55,875 nucleotides of DNA from an uncultured Rhodobiaceae bacterium (GTDB lineage Bacteria; Pseudomonadota; Alphaproteobacteria; Parvibaculales; Parvibaculaceae), in NCBI GenBank assembly GCA_913057645.1, contig CAJXOU010000012.1:1-55875 (forward strand), read 5' to 3'. The notes under the pieces were generated by a model that worked only from the letters and a program-made list of their open reading frames with translations, was not told where the DNA came from and ran no database searches. Of this stretch, positions 17,966-26,227 are shown piece by piece. Position 1 is the stretch's first letter. Every line of letters begins with the position of its first letter. The translations under genes and the position numbers were made by a program.

Positions 17966-17966
17966 C

Positions 17967-18704
17967 TTACTCGGGGAGTTTGCGCCAGCCTTCGGGGGTG
18001 AGCGCCTCGAGGGGGCGGAAGCGGGTCTTGTAGGCCATCTTGCGGGAGCCCTCCACCCAGTAGCCGAGATAGACGTAAGGCAGGCCGAGCGTCCGGGCGC
18101 GCTCGATGTGGTCTAGCACCATGAAGGTGCCGAGGCCGCGCACGGTCTCGGCGGGGTCGTAGAAGCTGTAGACCATCGAGAGGCCGTCTTCGAGCGTGTC
18201 GGTGAGGGCGCCGGCGACGAGGCGGCCGGGCGTCTCGATGTCGCCGGGCAGGCGGTATTCGAGGACGCGGGTGGCGATGGTCGTGTCCTCGACCATGGCG
18301 ACATAGTCGAGCTCAGACATGTCGGCCATGCCGCCTTCGGCGTGGCGCTCGTCGAGATAGCGGCGCAGCAGGTCATATTGCTCGGCCGTTGCCGCGGGCG
18401 GCGCGAGCGCCGCGCGCAGGTCGGCGTTGCGCGCGAGAACGCGGCGGAAGGTCCGGCCGGGCCGGAAATCGTTCACCGTGACGCGGACGGAGACGCAGGC
18501 CTGACAGCCGTCGCAGGCGGGGCGATAGGCGATGTTCTGGCTGCGGCGGAAACCGGCCTGGGTCAGCATGTTGTTGAGGGAGACCGGCTCGTCGCCGAGG
18601 AGATGGGTGAAGACCTTCTTCTCGTAGCGGCCGGGCAGGTACGGGCACGGCTGCGGCGACGTGATGTAGAACTGCGGAAATCTGATGCGGGACTGGTCCG
18701 TCAC
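17967..18704 (-). CDS. bpt: Aspartate/glutamate leucyltransferase (N-end rule)
   Basis: Aminoacyl-tRNA-protein transferase that adds Leu (Bpt type) or Arg (Ate type) to proteins with acidic N-termini, marking them for ClpAP. At 245 residues it has [40 protein letters not shown] and [20 protein letters not shown], shared by both types; bacteria with this short form are usually Bpt. Its stop abuts a tRNA-Lys fragment. Confidence 0.9.
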   Translation of the reverse strand: MTDQSRIRFPQFYITSPQPCPYLPGRYEKKVFTHLLGDEPVSLNNMLTQAGFRRSQNIAYRPACDGCQACVSVRVTVNDFRPGRTFRRVLARNADLRAALAPPAATAEQYDLLRRYLDERHAEGGMADMSELDYVAMVEDTTIATRVLEYRLPGDIETPGRLVAGALTDTLEDGLSMVYSFYDPAETVRGLGTFMVLDHIERARTLGLPYVYLGYWVEGSRKMAYKTRFRPLEALTPEGWRKLPE

Positions 18705-18737
18705 TGGCCTTCTCGCGCTGCCTCCGCGCCGGTTGTC

Positions 18738-20600
18738 TCAGAGGCCATAATACCACGGCGCAAAGAGAGAATAGGCCAGCCAGAGCAGAATGACGAGGGG
18801 GGTGCCGGTTCGCACGAAATCCCGGAATTCGTAGTGGCCGGGTCCCATAACCAGCAAATTGGTCTGATAGCCCATCGGCGTGGCGAAGGAGCAGTTGGCG
18901 GCGAAGATCACCGCATAGACGAAGATCAGCGGGTCGACGCCGAGCTGCGTTGCCGTGCTGATGGCGATGGGGGTGAAGAGGACGGCGGTGGCGTTGTTGG
19001 TCAGCACGTTCGTCATGACGGCGGTGGCGAAGAAGAAGGCCGAGAGGATGATCGGCACGCCGAAGCCGGAGAACATGACGACCGAGGTTTCCGCGATGGC
19101 ACGGGCGCCGCCGGTGGCTTCAAGCGCGGCGGCGACGCCGAGCATGGCGCCGACCATGAGGAAGATGCGCCTGTCGATGGCGCGGGCGGCCTGACGGACA
19201 TTGAGGACGCCGGCGGCGATGATCGCACCGGCGGCGGCGACCGAGGCGATTTCGATGGGCACGATGCCGAGAAGGACGGTGGCGACCATGACGCCGAAGA
19301 TGCCGAGGGCGCGGTGGGCGAGCTTGGGATCGGGCAGTTCGGTCGCCGACCATTCGAGCAGCAGCACGTCGCGGTTGTGACGGAGGTCCTGTACCTGGAC
19401 GCCCTTGCCGAGCACGAGCAGCACGTCGCCCGCTTCGAGGCGAATGTCGTTCAGCAGGGTACGGATCATGCGGCTGCGGCGCTGGATGCCGAGCACGATG
19501 CAGCCGGTCTGGTGACGGAAGGCGATCTGCTCGATGGTCTGGCCGATCATGCGCGAGCCGGGCGCGACGACGGTTTCGGCGAGAACGAGTTCGCCGCCGG
19601 GCTTGGCCGGACCGCCATTCGTCTCGACGCCTTCGGCGAAGCGCTCTTCGAGCATGCCTTCGAAGATGCGCGAGCCCGACTTCAGGGCTTCCATGAGCGT
19701 CTGGCGCGTGGCGGCGACGATGACGACGTCGCCGGGGATGAGCGTGACATCCTCGAAGGGCGGCAGGATCGGATGTTCGCCGCGCTGGATCATGCGCACG
19801 GTCATGTCGCGCAAGGGCGGAAAGAGGCCCGCCTTCGAACTCACGCCGACAAGCGGGTGATCGGCGGTGATTTCGAGCTGCGCGATATATTGCTTGCCGC
19901 CGCCGGCATCGGGCCCGGAGAGGTCCATCGCCGCGCCGCCGCGATCCGGCACAAGGTGCGGAACCACCAGTGTCGAATAGAAGAAGCCGATGGAAGCGAG
20001 GAAAATACCTGGCACGACGAAATCGAAAATGCCGATCGGCGGGAGATTCGAGGTCATGACGACGCCGGCCGCGAGCAGATTGGTCGATGAGCCGATCAGC
20101 GTCGTCATGCCGCCCAGGATCGAGACATAGCTCAGCGTCATCATGACCTTCGGCGCGCGCTGGCCGAAGCGCATGGCGAGCGTGGCAAGCACGGGGATGA
20201 ACATGACCGCGACGGGCGTGTTGTTCAGAAAGGCGCTGATGACGGCGACGAGCAGGAAGGTGAAGAAGATGGTCGTGCGCGGCCGCGTCGAGCCGAGGTC
20301 GGCGACGTAGCGCGCGGCGCCGTCGAGGGCGCCGGTCTGGAACATGCCGTGGCCGACAACGAGGAGCGCGAGCACGGCGATGAGCGCGGGGTTCGCGAAA
20401 CCGGCGAGCAGCGTCGTCGAGCCGAGAAGGTTCTGTCCGTCTTCGCCGATGACGGGGAAGAAATAGAAGAAGACGAGCAGTGCGACGAGAATGCCGAGGG
20501 CAGACAGTTCGAGCGAGAGACGCTCGATGCTGAACAGGATGACCGCGGCCAGGATCAGGCCGTAGGTCACCCACATCTGCCAAGCGTAGACTATCTCCAT
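18738..20600 (-). CDS. SLC13-family permease with two RCK_C domains
   Basis: A 620-residue anion/sodium symporter-type permease. Two sets of hydrophobic helices (about residues 1-190 and 400-620) flank a cytoplasmic insert with two TrkA-C (RCK_C) domains (about 205-290 and 305-390; repeated pattern of LVGVSSKAGLFPP and GDVVIVAATRQTL, then MIGQTIEQIAFRH and GDVLLVLGKGVQV). SNT-type motifs appear twice (GSSTNLLAAG and LTNNATAVLFTPI). Substrates in the family include sulfate and dicarboxylates; none can be assigned. ATG 20600 begins MEIVYAWQMWVTYG. Confidence 0.88.
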   Translation of the reverse strand: MEIVYAWQMWVTYGLILAAVILFSIERLSLELSALGILVALLVFFYFFPVIGEDGQNLLGSTTLLAGFANPALIAVLALLVVGHGMFQTGALDGAARYVADLGSTRPRTTIFFTFLLVAVISAFLNNTPVAVMFIPVLATLAMRFGQRAPKVMMTLSYVSILGGMTTLIGSSTNLLAAGVVMTSNLPPIGIFDFVVPGIFLASIGFFYSTLVVPHLVPDRGGAAMDLSGPDAGGGKQYIAQLEITADHPLVGVSSKAGLFPPLRDMTVRMIQRGEHPILPPFEDVTLIPGDVVIVAATRQTLMEALKSGSRIFEGMLEERFAEGVETNGGPAKPGGELVLAETVVAPGSRMIGQTIEQIAFRHQTGCIVLGIQRRSRMIRTLLNDIRLEAGDVLLVLGKGVQVQDLRHNRDVLLLEWSATELPDPKLAHRALGIFGVMVATVLLGIVPIEIASVAAAGAIIAAGVLNVRQAARAIDRRIFLMVGAMLGVAAALEATGGARAIAETSVVMFSGFGVPIILSAFFFATAVMTNVLTNNATAVLFTPIAISTATQLGVDPLIFVYAVIFAANCSFATPMGYQTNLLVMGPGHYEFRDFVRTGTPLVILLWLAYSLFAPWYYGL

Positions 20601-20684
20601 GCGCGCATCTTTTCCGGTAACGCATCGTGCAGACAAGCATCAATGCGTCGAGTGAAATTCCAAGATTCCTGAAGAGGCCCCGTC

Positions 20685-21164
20685 TCAGACGTCACTACGG
20701 ACGAAGACAGTACCGCAAAGATAGTCGTGGAGACAGCGGCGGCGTTCGTTGAAGAACGGAACGAGCAGCACAAGAACGGTTCCGACGGTAACGGTCACAT
20801 AGAACAGAACCGTCTGGAGCAGGGCCTGAAGATAGCCCGGTCTGTTGCCGTTCCATGCGCGCAGCTCGATGCCCTGCCAGCGCATGCCCGGCGTTGCCGA
20901 ATAGCGGCCGCCGAGTGTGAAAGTGAAATAGGCAAGGACAAGCAGCGGCGTGAGCGCCGCGCCCGGCCAGAGCAGGCCGAAGGTCAGGATGCCGAGAACG
21001 CCGAAAACGACCGAAGCGACGATGAGCAGTACGCAGATCACCAGAAGATCGGCGAGAAAGGCCAGGCAGCGGGCGAGGATGACGCCCTCAAAGGCAGCTT
21101 TCGGCCATTGCCAGCTTTCCGAAGCGGAAAGACCGACTTCAGCTACCCTGTTGCTTTCGCTCAT
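20685..21164 (-). CDS. RDD-family membrane protein
   Basis: A 159-residue protein with three or four hydrophobic segments (about residues 30-60, 65-85 and 112-135). It has the RDD layout: an Arg in the first helix (LARCLAFLADLLVICVLL), the two Asp-like positions and GMRWQGIELRAWNGNRPGYLQALLQ before the last helices, ending FNERRRCLHDYLCGTVFV. The function is unknown; some members act in ion transport. It lies between motB and the SLC13 gene with gaps on both sides. Confidence 0.82.
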   Translation of the reverse strand: MSESNRVAEVGLSASESWQWPKAAFEGVILARCLAFLADLLVICVLLIVASVVFGVLGILTFGLLWPGAALTPLLVLAYFTFTLGGRYSATPGMRWQGIELRAWNGNRPGYLQALLQTVLFYVTVTVGTVLVLLVPFFNERRRCLHDYLCGTVFVRSDV

Positions 21165-21242
21165 GTTTTCCCTGCTCCCGTGAACTCCGCCTGTTTGACA
21201 TAAGGGGAGCGCGAACGGAAGGCAAGAGCGTAAGAGGTGGCC

Positions 21243-22139
21243 TCAGGGGCTGAAACCGGGCGGTGTGACGGGGGCTTCGCGCAGCAGCAGGACCGAAAGA
21301 CGGCGGTTGGCGGCCATGTAGGGGTCTTCGGGGAAAAGCGGCTCGGAGTCCGCCTTGCCGACGACCTGGTAGATGCGATCGTTGGAGAGGCCGGCATTTT
21401 CCAGAATGCGCCGCGTCGCGTTCGCCCGGTCGGCGGTGAGCTCCCAGTTGGAGTAACCGGGACGGCCGGCCACGGGGTTCGCATCGGTATGGCCGGAAAT
21501 GCTGACGCGGTTCGGCAGCTTGATGAGAATGCCGGCGACTTCGTCGAGCAACTTGCGCGTCCGCTCGAAAGGCTCGGCGTGGCCGGAGGGGAACATGGAG
21601 CGGCCATCCTGATCGACGATCTGGATGCGAAGGCCTTCGGGCGTTTCATCGATGATGACGTTGCGCGAAAGCTCGGCGAGGTCCGGATTTTCGCGCATGG
21701 CCTGGCGGATGCTTTCGGCGGCGCTGCGGAAGTTCCGTTCGTCGCGCGCGGACTTCTCCTTCATGAGCTTGTCCATCTGCGCGGCGTCCTTCGCTTCCTT
21801 CTCGGCAAGCTCGGGGCTTTTCGGCTGCGCGGGCGTCGAGATCGTCATGACGACCTGCGGCTTGGTGCCGGGCATGCGCGCGCCTTCCTCGTCGAAGGCG
21901 GTGCCGCCCATGATGCCGCCGGCGCCGCTGGTCGAGCGGCTGACATTGGAGGGGGCGAAATAGTCGGCGAGGCCCTGCTTCTGTTCCGGCGTCGTCATGC
22001 TGATGAGCCACATCAGCAGGAAGAAGGCCATCATGGCGGTCACGAAGTCGGCATAGGCGATCTTCCAGGCGCCACCGTGGTGGCCGTGGACGACCTTCTT
22101 GACCTTCTTGAGGATGATCGGCTGTTCGTTGGTGGCCAT
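21243..22139 (-). CDS. motB: Flagellar stator protein MotB
   Basis: A 298-residue stator subunit with an N-terminal membrane helix carrying the proton-channel Asp (WKIAYADFVTAMMAFFLLMW, about residues 25-44) and a C-terminal OmpA-like peptidoglycan-binding domain (about 165-285: SGHTDANPV, ELTADRANATRRIL). MotB anchors the MotA-MotB stator and conducts protons. It starts 20 bases after motA. No other flagellar genes are present in the window. Confidence 0.94.
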   Translation of the reverse strand: MATNEQPIILKKVKKVVHGHHGGAWKIAYADFVTAMMAFFLLMWLISMTTPEQKQGLADYFAPSNVSRSTSGAGGIMGGTAFDEEGARMPGTKPQVVMTISTPAQPKSPELAEKEAKDAAQMDKLMKEKSARDERNFRSAAESIRQAMRENPDLAELSRNVIIDETPEGLRIQIVDQDGRSMFPSGHAEPFERTRKLLDEVAGILIKLPNRVSISGHTDANPVAGRPGYSNWELTADRANATRRILENAGLSNDRIYQVVGKADSEPLFPEDPYMAANRRLSVLLLREAPVTPPGFSP

Positions 22140-22159
22140 CTGGTCCTGTCCTGCGCCCG

Positions 22160-23023
22160 TCAGCTCGCAGCCTGAAGCGAGGCGGTGGACTGTTCGACTT
22201 CAATGAAGGTGGGGCGCACTTCGGACATCAGCGCCTTGCGCGCGAACTCGATCGAGACGGCGGGCGCGTATCCCGCCATGTGCGCGAGGAGGCCGGCTTT
22301 CATCGACAGATAGTATTTGGCTTCGGCTTCGTAGGTGTTGCGCAGCGACTGCGCCATCGGCCCGAAGAATCCGTAGGCGACGAAAACGCCGAGGAAGGTG
22401 CCGACGAGCGCGCCGCCGATCAGGCCGCCGAGCACGGCGGGCGGCTGGTCGATGGAGCCCATCGTCTTGATGACGCCGAGCACGGCGGCGACGATGCCGA
22501 GAGCGGGCGTGCCGTCGGCAAGCGCCTGTATGGCGGAGACGATGCGCTCCTGCTCCTGATGATGGGTTTCGAGTTCCTCGTCCATGAGCGATTCGAGCTC
22601 ATGCGCGTTCTCGGTGCCGAGCGTGATCATGCGCAGGTAATCGCACATGAACTCGACGGCGTGGTGGTCGGCGGAGAATTTCGGGAACTGGGCGAAGATC
22701 GCACTGTCGGCCGGATTCTCGACATGGGCTTCCAGCGCGAGATTGCCCTTGCTCTTGGCGAGCTTGAAGAGCGTGTACTGGAGGCCGAGCAATTCGAGGA
22801 AGGCGTCCTTGTCGTAGCGCGAGCCCTTGAAGAGCGTTCCGAAGATGCTGCCGGCCGCCTTGAGGACGGAGGGAGGATTGGCGATGCAGAACGCGCCGAG
22901 CGCGGCTCCCAGAATGATGACCGCCTCGAAAGGCTGCCACAGAACTTCCAGGTGGCCGCCCATCGCGGCGTAGCCGCCGAAGACGCTCAACAAAACCACT
23001 ACGATGCCGACAATGAGCCGCAT
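22160..23023 (-). CDS. motA: Flagellar stator protein MotA
   Basis: A 287-residue four-helix membrane protein that converts proton flow into torque on FliG. MRLIVGIVVVLLSVFGGYAAMGGHLEVLWQPFE is the usual opening; GTPALGIVAAVLGVIKTMGSI holds the conserved third helix and FVAYGFFGPMAQSLR the fourth. The cytoplasmic loop carries charged residues that meet FliG (MDEELETHHQE region). The frame is open to 23107; ATG 23023 fits the family. Confidence 0.94.
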   Translation of the reverse strand: MRLIVGIVVVLLSVFGGYAAMGGHLEVLWQPFEAVIILGAALGAFCIANPPSVLKAAGSIFGTLFKGSRYDKDAFLELLGLQYTLFKLAKSKGNLALEAHVENPADSAIFAQFPKFSADHHAVEFMCDYLRMITLGTENAHELESLMDEELETHHQEQERIVSAIQALADGTPALGIVAAVLGVIKTMGSIDQPPAVLGGLIGGALVGTFLGVFVAYGFFGPMAQSLRNTYEAEAKYYLSMKAGLLAHMAGYAPAVSIEFARKALMSEVRPTFIEVEQSTASLQAAS

Positions 23024-23297
23024 TTGCCCAAGCACTTTCTTTACGTTAACCCCGGCCGCCCGCCTCGCAGCAAGCCCGCCCCACCAGTTCGGCCATTCTT
23101 GGGGCATGGCTCTTAACAGCGGGTTTAACCAAAGACCTGATTGGGCGCTCTGGCGCCGTTTTGCGCGAAATTCCGCCGATTTGCACGGGTGAGTGTTGCG
23201 CGCGACGCTGTGCGTGGCTTAAACCGGGCCAACTGATTAAGGATGCGTTGACAAACGACCGTTGGCGGGCCGGGGTCCGCGAGGGAGCAAAGGTCAG

Positions 23298-23816
23298 ATG
23301 GGTAGCGAAACGAAGACGGTGACCGAAGGCGGCGCGCATGACGTGCGGAAGTTCCGCAACGCGCTCGGCTGGTTCACGACGGGCGTTGCCGTGGTGACGA
23401 CATGCGAGGGCGGGGGAACGCCCATCGGCATTACCGTCAATTCGTTTTCATCCGTTTCGCTCGATCCGCCGCTCGTGCTCTGGTGCCTCGACAAGCAGTC
23501 GGACACGCTTGCCGTTTTCGAGAAGGCGACGCATTTCACCGTCAACGTGCTGCGCGAGGAACACCAGGAGGTGTCGTCCCGGCTCGCCAAGAAGGGCGAC
23601 CACAGTCTTGAAGGTGTCGACCTCATCCACTGCGAGAGCGGCACACCGGCGCTGAAGGAAGCGCTTGCGCACTTCGAATGCGAAATCGAGGCGCGGCACG
23701 ACGCGGGCGACCATGTCATCATGGTCGGGCGCGTGCTCAAGTTCGACTTTGTGGAAGAGGGGCGTCCGCTGCTTTACCACCGTGGCGCCTATCAGTTCCT
23801 GCCGCCGGTCGGCTAG
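23298..23816 (+). CDS. Flavin reductase-like FMN-binding protein
   Basis: A 172-residue protein of the flavin reductase-like group: VRKFRNALGWFTTGVAVVTTCEGGGTPIGITVNSFSSVSLDPPLVLWCL and a C-terminal DHVIMVGRVLKFDF. Such proteins use NAD(P)H to reduce FMN or FAD for two-component monooxygenases. No oxygenase partner lies nearby, so the partner is unknown. ATG 23298 follows a GAGGGAG site 17 to 23 bases upstream and an AAAGGT closer in. The gene end overlaps the convergent marR gene by four bases. Confidence 0.9.
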   Translation: MGSETKTVTEGGAHDVRKFRNALGWFTTGVAVVTTCEGGGTPIGITVNSFSSVSLDPPLVLWCLDKQSDTLAVFEKATHFTVNVLREEHQEVSSRLAKKGDHSLEGVDLIHCESGTPALKEALAHFECEIEARHDAGDHVIMVGRVLKFDFVEEGRPLLYHRGAYQFLPPVG

Positions 23817-24325
23817 CTCAGGGTTTCCCCCGACCCCTTTTCCCGGGCATCGAGCGCCAGCAGATTGTCGTGCATCCGCTGCATGCATTTCAGCATGGTG
23901 AGGTAGTCCTTCTCGTCGATGCCGGAGATCGCCGCGCCGTGGATTGCGGCGTAGTGGTCGCGGCCGATATGCTTCTGGGCATGAAGAAGCGGCGTGAGCG
24001 TGATGCATTTGGCGCGGCCGTCGCTCGGGTGCGTCCGGCGCTCGACGAGGCCAAGCGCTTCCAGCTCACCGACATAGATGCCGACCGACACCTTGTGTAT
24101 GGCGAGCGCGTTCGCGAGCTCCGTCTGCGTCTGGCCGTCCTTCTCCAGAAGCTCGATGACGATGCGGGTCTGGTTGCGGGTTAGACCGGTGCGCCGGTCG
24201 TAGATCGTCGCGAGCATCGTGCCGAGCTCGGTGATCGTCCTGACGAAATTTTCCGGCGAAAGCGGATCGCCCAGAGAGGGATCCGTATCCGTATCCGTGG
24301 CCGTTGCGTTATTGTTCTTGGCCAT
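23813..24325 (-). CDS. MarR-family transcriptional regulator
   Basis: A 170-residue winged-helix regulator: DNA-binding helix about residues 65-95 (TQTELANALAIHKVSVGIYVGELEALGLVERRTHPSDGRA) with the classic DGRA wing. The N-terminus holds a TDTDTD run from a short GTATCC-type tandem repeat. It points away from exbB and overlaps the convergent flavin reductase gene. ATG 24331 (two residues more) is an equal start choice. Its target is not known. Confidence 0.88.
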   Translation of the reverse strand: MAKNNNATATDTDTDPSLGDPLSPENFVRTITELGTMLATIYDRRTGLTRNQTRIVIELLEKDGQTQTELANALAIHKVSVGIYVGELEALGLVERRTHPSDGRAKCITLTPLLHAQKHIGRDHYAAIHGAAISGIDEKDYLTMLKCMQRMHDNLLALDAREKGSGETLS

Positions 24326-24405
24326 TCCCACCTATCCCCGGCATCGGCTTCGGCCTGACGCCGAAACGCTCAGATTAAGGGTATCAAGGCAGCATCAAGA
24401 TGCAA

Positions 24406-24423
24406 TTTGACGCCGTCGACAAA
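24406..24423. promoter_or_regulatory. Imperfect inverted repeat near marR
   Basis: TTTGACG (24406-24412) and CGACAAA (24417-24423) form an inverted repeat with one mismatch, about 80 bases upstream of the marR start. MarR proteins commonly bind such sites in their own promoter. Support is weak. Confidence 0.3.
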
Positions 24424-24473
24424 ATTACGCGTTTGCGACGCTCGAACCGCTTGACGTTCACGCGCCGCGATGA

Positions 24474-24496
24474 TTTCGTAAATGCACTTTACTAAA
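24474..24496. promoter_or_regulatory. Inverted repeat upstream of exbB
   Basis: TTTCGTAAA and TTTACTAAA (8 of 9 positions complementary) flank TGCAC, an A/T-rich operator-like site in GC-rich DNA, 94 bases before exbB. Exb genes are often under iron control (Fur, Irr or RirA), but I cannot match this site to a known box with certainty. Confidence 0.45.
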
Positions 24497-24589
24497 AACG
24501 CGTCTGCCGGTCACCCAAAAAACGGGATTCGGCAAGGGTGGTTGTCGGGAGCAGCCGGGCGCAGGGGAGCTTAGTCGGGAGGAGTAGAG

Positions 24590-25396
24590 ATGCCGGAAGA
24601 GAATCCTGCGGCGGAAGCCGCCGAAAGCGCAACGGATGCGGCCAACGGGGCCGCCGAAGGCGCCGGCGGAGGAGCCGAGGGGGCGGGCGATACCGCGGCG
24701 GGTGCGGCAGATATCCTGGCGCAGTCGGGAGGCGGGGACGCCTGGTACTCGATCGCGTCGTTGCTCGACAAGGGCGGTCCGATCGTCGCGATCCTGCTGG
24801 TCCTGTCGGTAATTTCGGCAGCCGTGATCCTGCTCAAGATATTCCAGTTCTGGTCGGCGGGCCTTTCCAAGCGCAGCTTCGTCGATCCGGCCGTCGACAA
24901 GGTCGAGGCGGGCGATCTCAGCGGCGCGCTCGAGATTCTGAAGAAGCAGAAGACGCCACTTGCCCGGGCGATGGCGGCGGGCGTACGCGCAAAGATGCGC
25001 GGCGATCTGCGCGACGAAGACGTGGCCGCGGAAATCTCGCGCGTCGGGACAATGGAAATCGGATCGCTGCAGCGCTATCTGCGCTGGCTCGAAGTGATCG
25101 GCAACATCTCGCCGCTGCTCGGCCTGCTCGGCACGGTGATCGGCATGATCAATGCCTTCCAGAGCCTGGAGGCGGCAGGAACGCAGGTCGACCCGGCGCT
25201 TCTTTCGGGCGGCATCTGGGTGGCACTGCTGACGACGGCGGTGGGTCTCATCGTGGCGCTGCCGGCGATCACGGCGCTCAATCTCTTCGAGGGCAAGATC
25301 GACCAGGTACGGCTGTCGATGAGGGATGCAGCGGCGCGTGTGATCGCGGCGCTGCATGTGCGGCCGGGATCGGTGCAGTCCAGAGCAGCGCAGTAG
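24590..25396 (+). CDS. exbB: ExbB/TolQ/MotA-family proton channel protein
   Basis: A 268-residue inner-membrane protein with an unusual Ala/Gly-rich N-terminal stretch (about residues 1-48) before helix 1 (GGPIVAILLVLSVISAAVILLKI), then a cytoplasmic loop and helices 2 and 3 (EVIGNISPLLGLLGTVIGMINAFQSL and GGIWVALLTTAVGLIVALPAITALNLFE), the ExbB signature. ExbB pentamers hold an ExbD dimer and use the proton gradient to move a partner protein. It starts an operon of four genes and follows a GGGAGGAG ribosome site. Confidence 0.93.
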   Translation: MPEENPAAEAAESATDAANGAAEGAGGGAEGAGDTAAGAADILAQSGGGDAWYSIASLLDKGGPIVAILLVLSVISAAVILLKIFQFWSAGLSKRSFVDPAVDKVEAGDLSGALEILKKQKTPLARAMAAGVRAKMRGDLRDEDVAAEISRVGTMEIGSLQRYLRWLEVIGNISPLLGLLGTVIGMINAFQSLEAAGTQVDPALLSGGIWVALLTTAVGLIVALPAITALNLFEGKIDQVRLSMRDAAARVIAALHVRPGSVQSRAAQ

Positions 25397-25415
25397 CGCG
25401 TCGGAGGCTCCGGAG

Positions 25416-25823
25416 ATGTTCGAAGAACCCGTCCGCCGCAGAGGGATGGCCAGCCTGACGCCGCTGATCGACGTGGTGTTCCTGCTGCTCATCTTTTTCA
25501 TGCTGACGACATCTTTCCTGCAGACGCAGTCGCTGTCGGTGGTGACGCCCGCGCCGAGCGCGGAGGATCTGCCGAAGGACGCACGGGTGGTCGAGATCTG
25601 GCTGCTCGGGAACGGTACGCTCGCGATCGACGGGAAGCCGGTCGAGCGTGCAACGCTGACAGAGGCTCTCAACACCGCCATCGGCGAGCGAACGGACCTG
25701 ACCGTCACGATCCTCGCGGAGAAGGGGTCGAGGACGCAGGCGCTGGTTGCGGCCGTGGAGGCGGCTCGGCAGTCGGGCGCGAAGAGCGTCGGCACCGCAC
25801 GGGTGGAGAAGATCGCGCGATGA
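25416..25823 (+). CDS. exbD: ExbD/TolR-family protein, canonical
   Basis: A 135-residue protein with one membrane helix and a periplasmic domain. Its helix starts TPLIDVVFLLLIFFML and keeps Asp19, the essential proton-carrying residue of ExbD. The periplasmic part (AIDGKPVERATLTEALNTAI) is typical. ATG 25416 has CGGAG directly upstream; the frame is open from 25356 inside exbB. The stop overlaps the next start (ATGA). Confidence 0.92.
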   Translation: MFEEPVRRRGMASLTPLIDVVFLLLIFFMLTTSFLQTQSLSVVTPAPSAEDLPKDARVVEIWLLGNGTLAIDGKPVERATLTEALNTAIGERTDLTVTILAEKGSRTQALVAAVEAARQSGAKSVGTARVEKIAR

Positions 25824-26227
25824 TCGAGTTCGACGAAGAACAACCGAGAAAGCAGTTCGAGACGCTGGTGCCGCTCATCAATGTGGTGTTCCTGCTGCTG
25901 ATCTTCTTCCTGCTCGCCGGCACGATGCAGCCGGCGGAGAACGTCGCCGTGTCGCTGCCGGAAGGCGCGCTCAATGACAGGGAGCGCGAGGTGCCGACGA
26001 CACTGATCGTGGAGGCCGACGGGTTCGTGTGGCTCGGCGACCGGCCGACGGACGCGAAATTCGCGGGCAAACTGGTCGAGCAGTATCTGAGCGAGGAGGG
26101 AACGAAGCGCGTTGCGATCAAGGCGGATGCGGATGCGCCCGCCGAAGCGGTGCTCGAACTCATGGAAGGCTTGCGCGAAGCGGGCGTGGAACAGGTGACG
26201 ATCATGACCGAGCGGAGTGGGTCATGA
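25820..26227 (+). CDS. ExbD/TolR-family paralogue lacking the channel Asp
   Basis: A second 135-residue ExbD-like protein. Its helix reads VPLINVVFLLLIFFLL: Asn21 stands where the first copy has Asp19. The rest looks intact (periplasmic domain with GFVWLGDRPTDAKF and VAIKADADAPAEAVLELMEGLREAGVEQVTIMTE). Both copies are in one coupled operon, so a mixed ExbD dimer with one protonatable Asp is possible (inference). The stop overlaps the TonB-like gene (ATGA). Confidence 0.9.
   Translation: MIEFDEEQPRKQFETLVPLINVVFLLLIFFLLAGTMQPAENVAVSLPEGALNDREREVPTTLIVEADGFVWLGDRPTDAKFAGKLVEQYLSEEGTKRVAIKADADAPAEAVLELMEGLREAGVEQVTIMTERSGS

Noticed and set aside
18342-20090. 582-codon + frame over the SLC13 permease
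   Set aside because: Low-complexity Asp/Gly/His/Arg-rich shadow of bpt and the permease.
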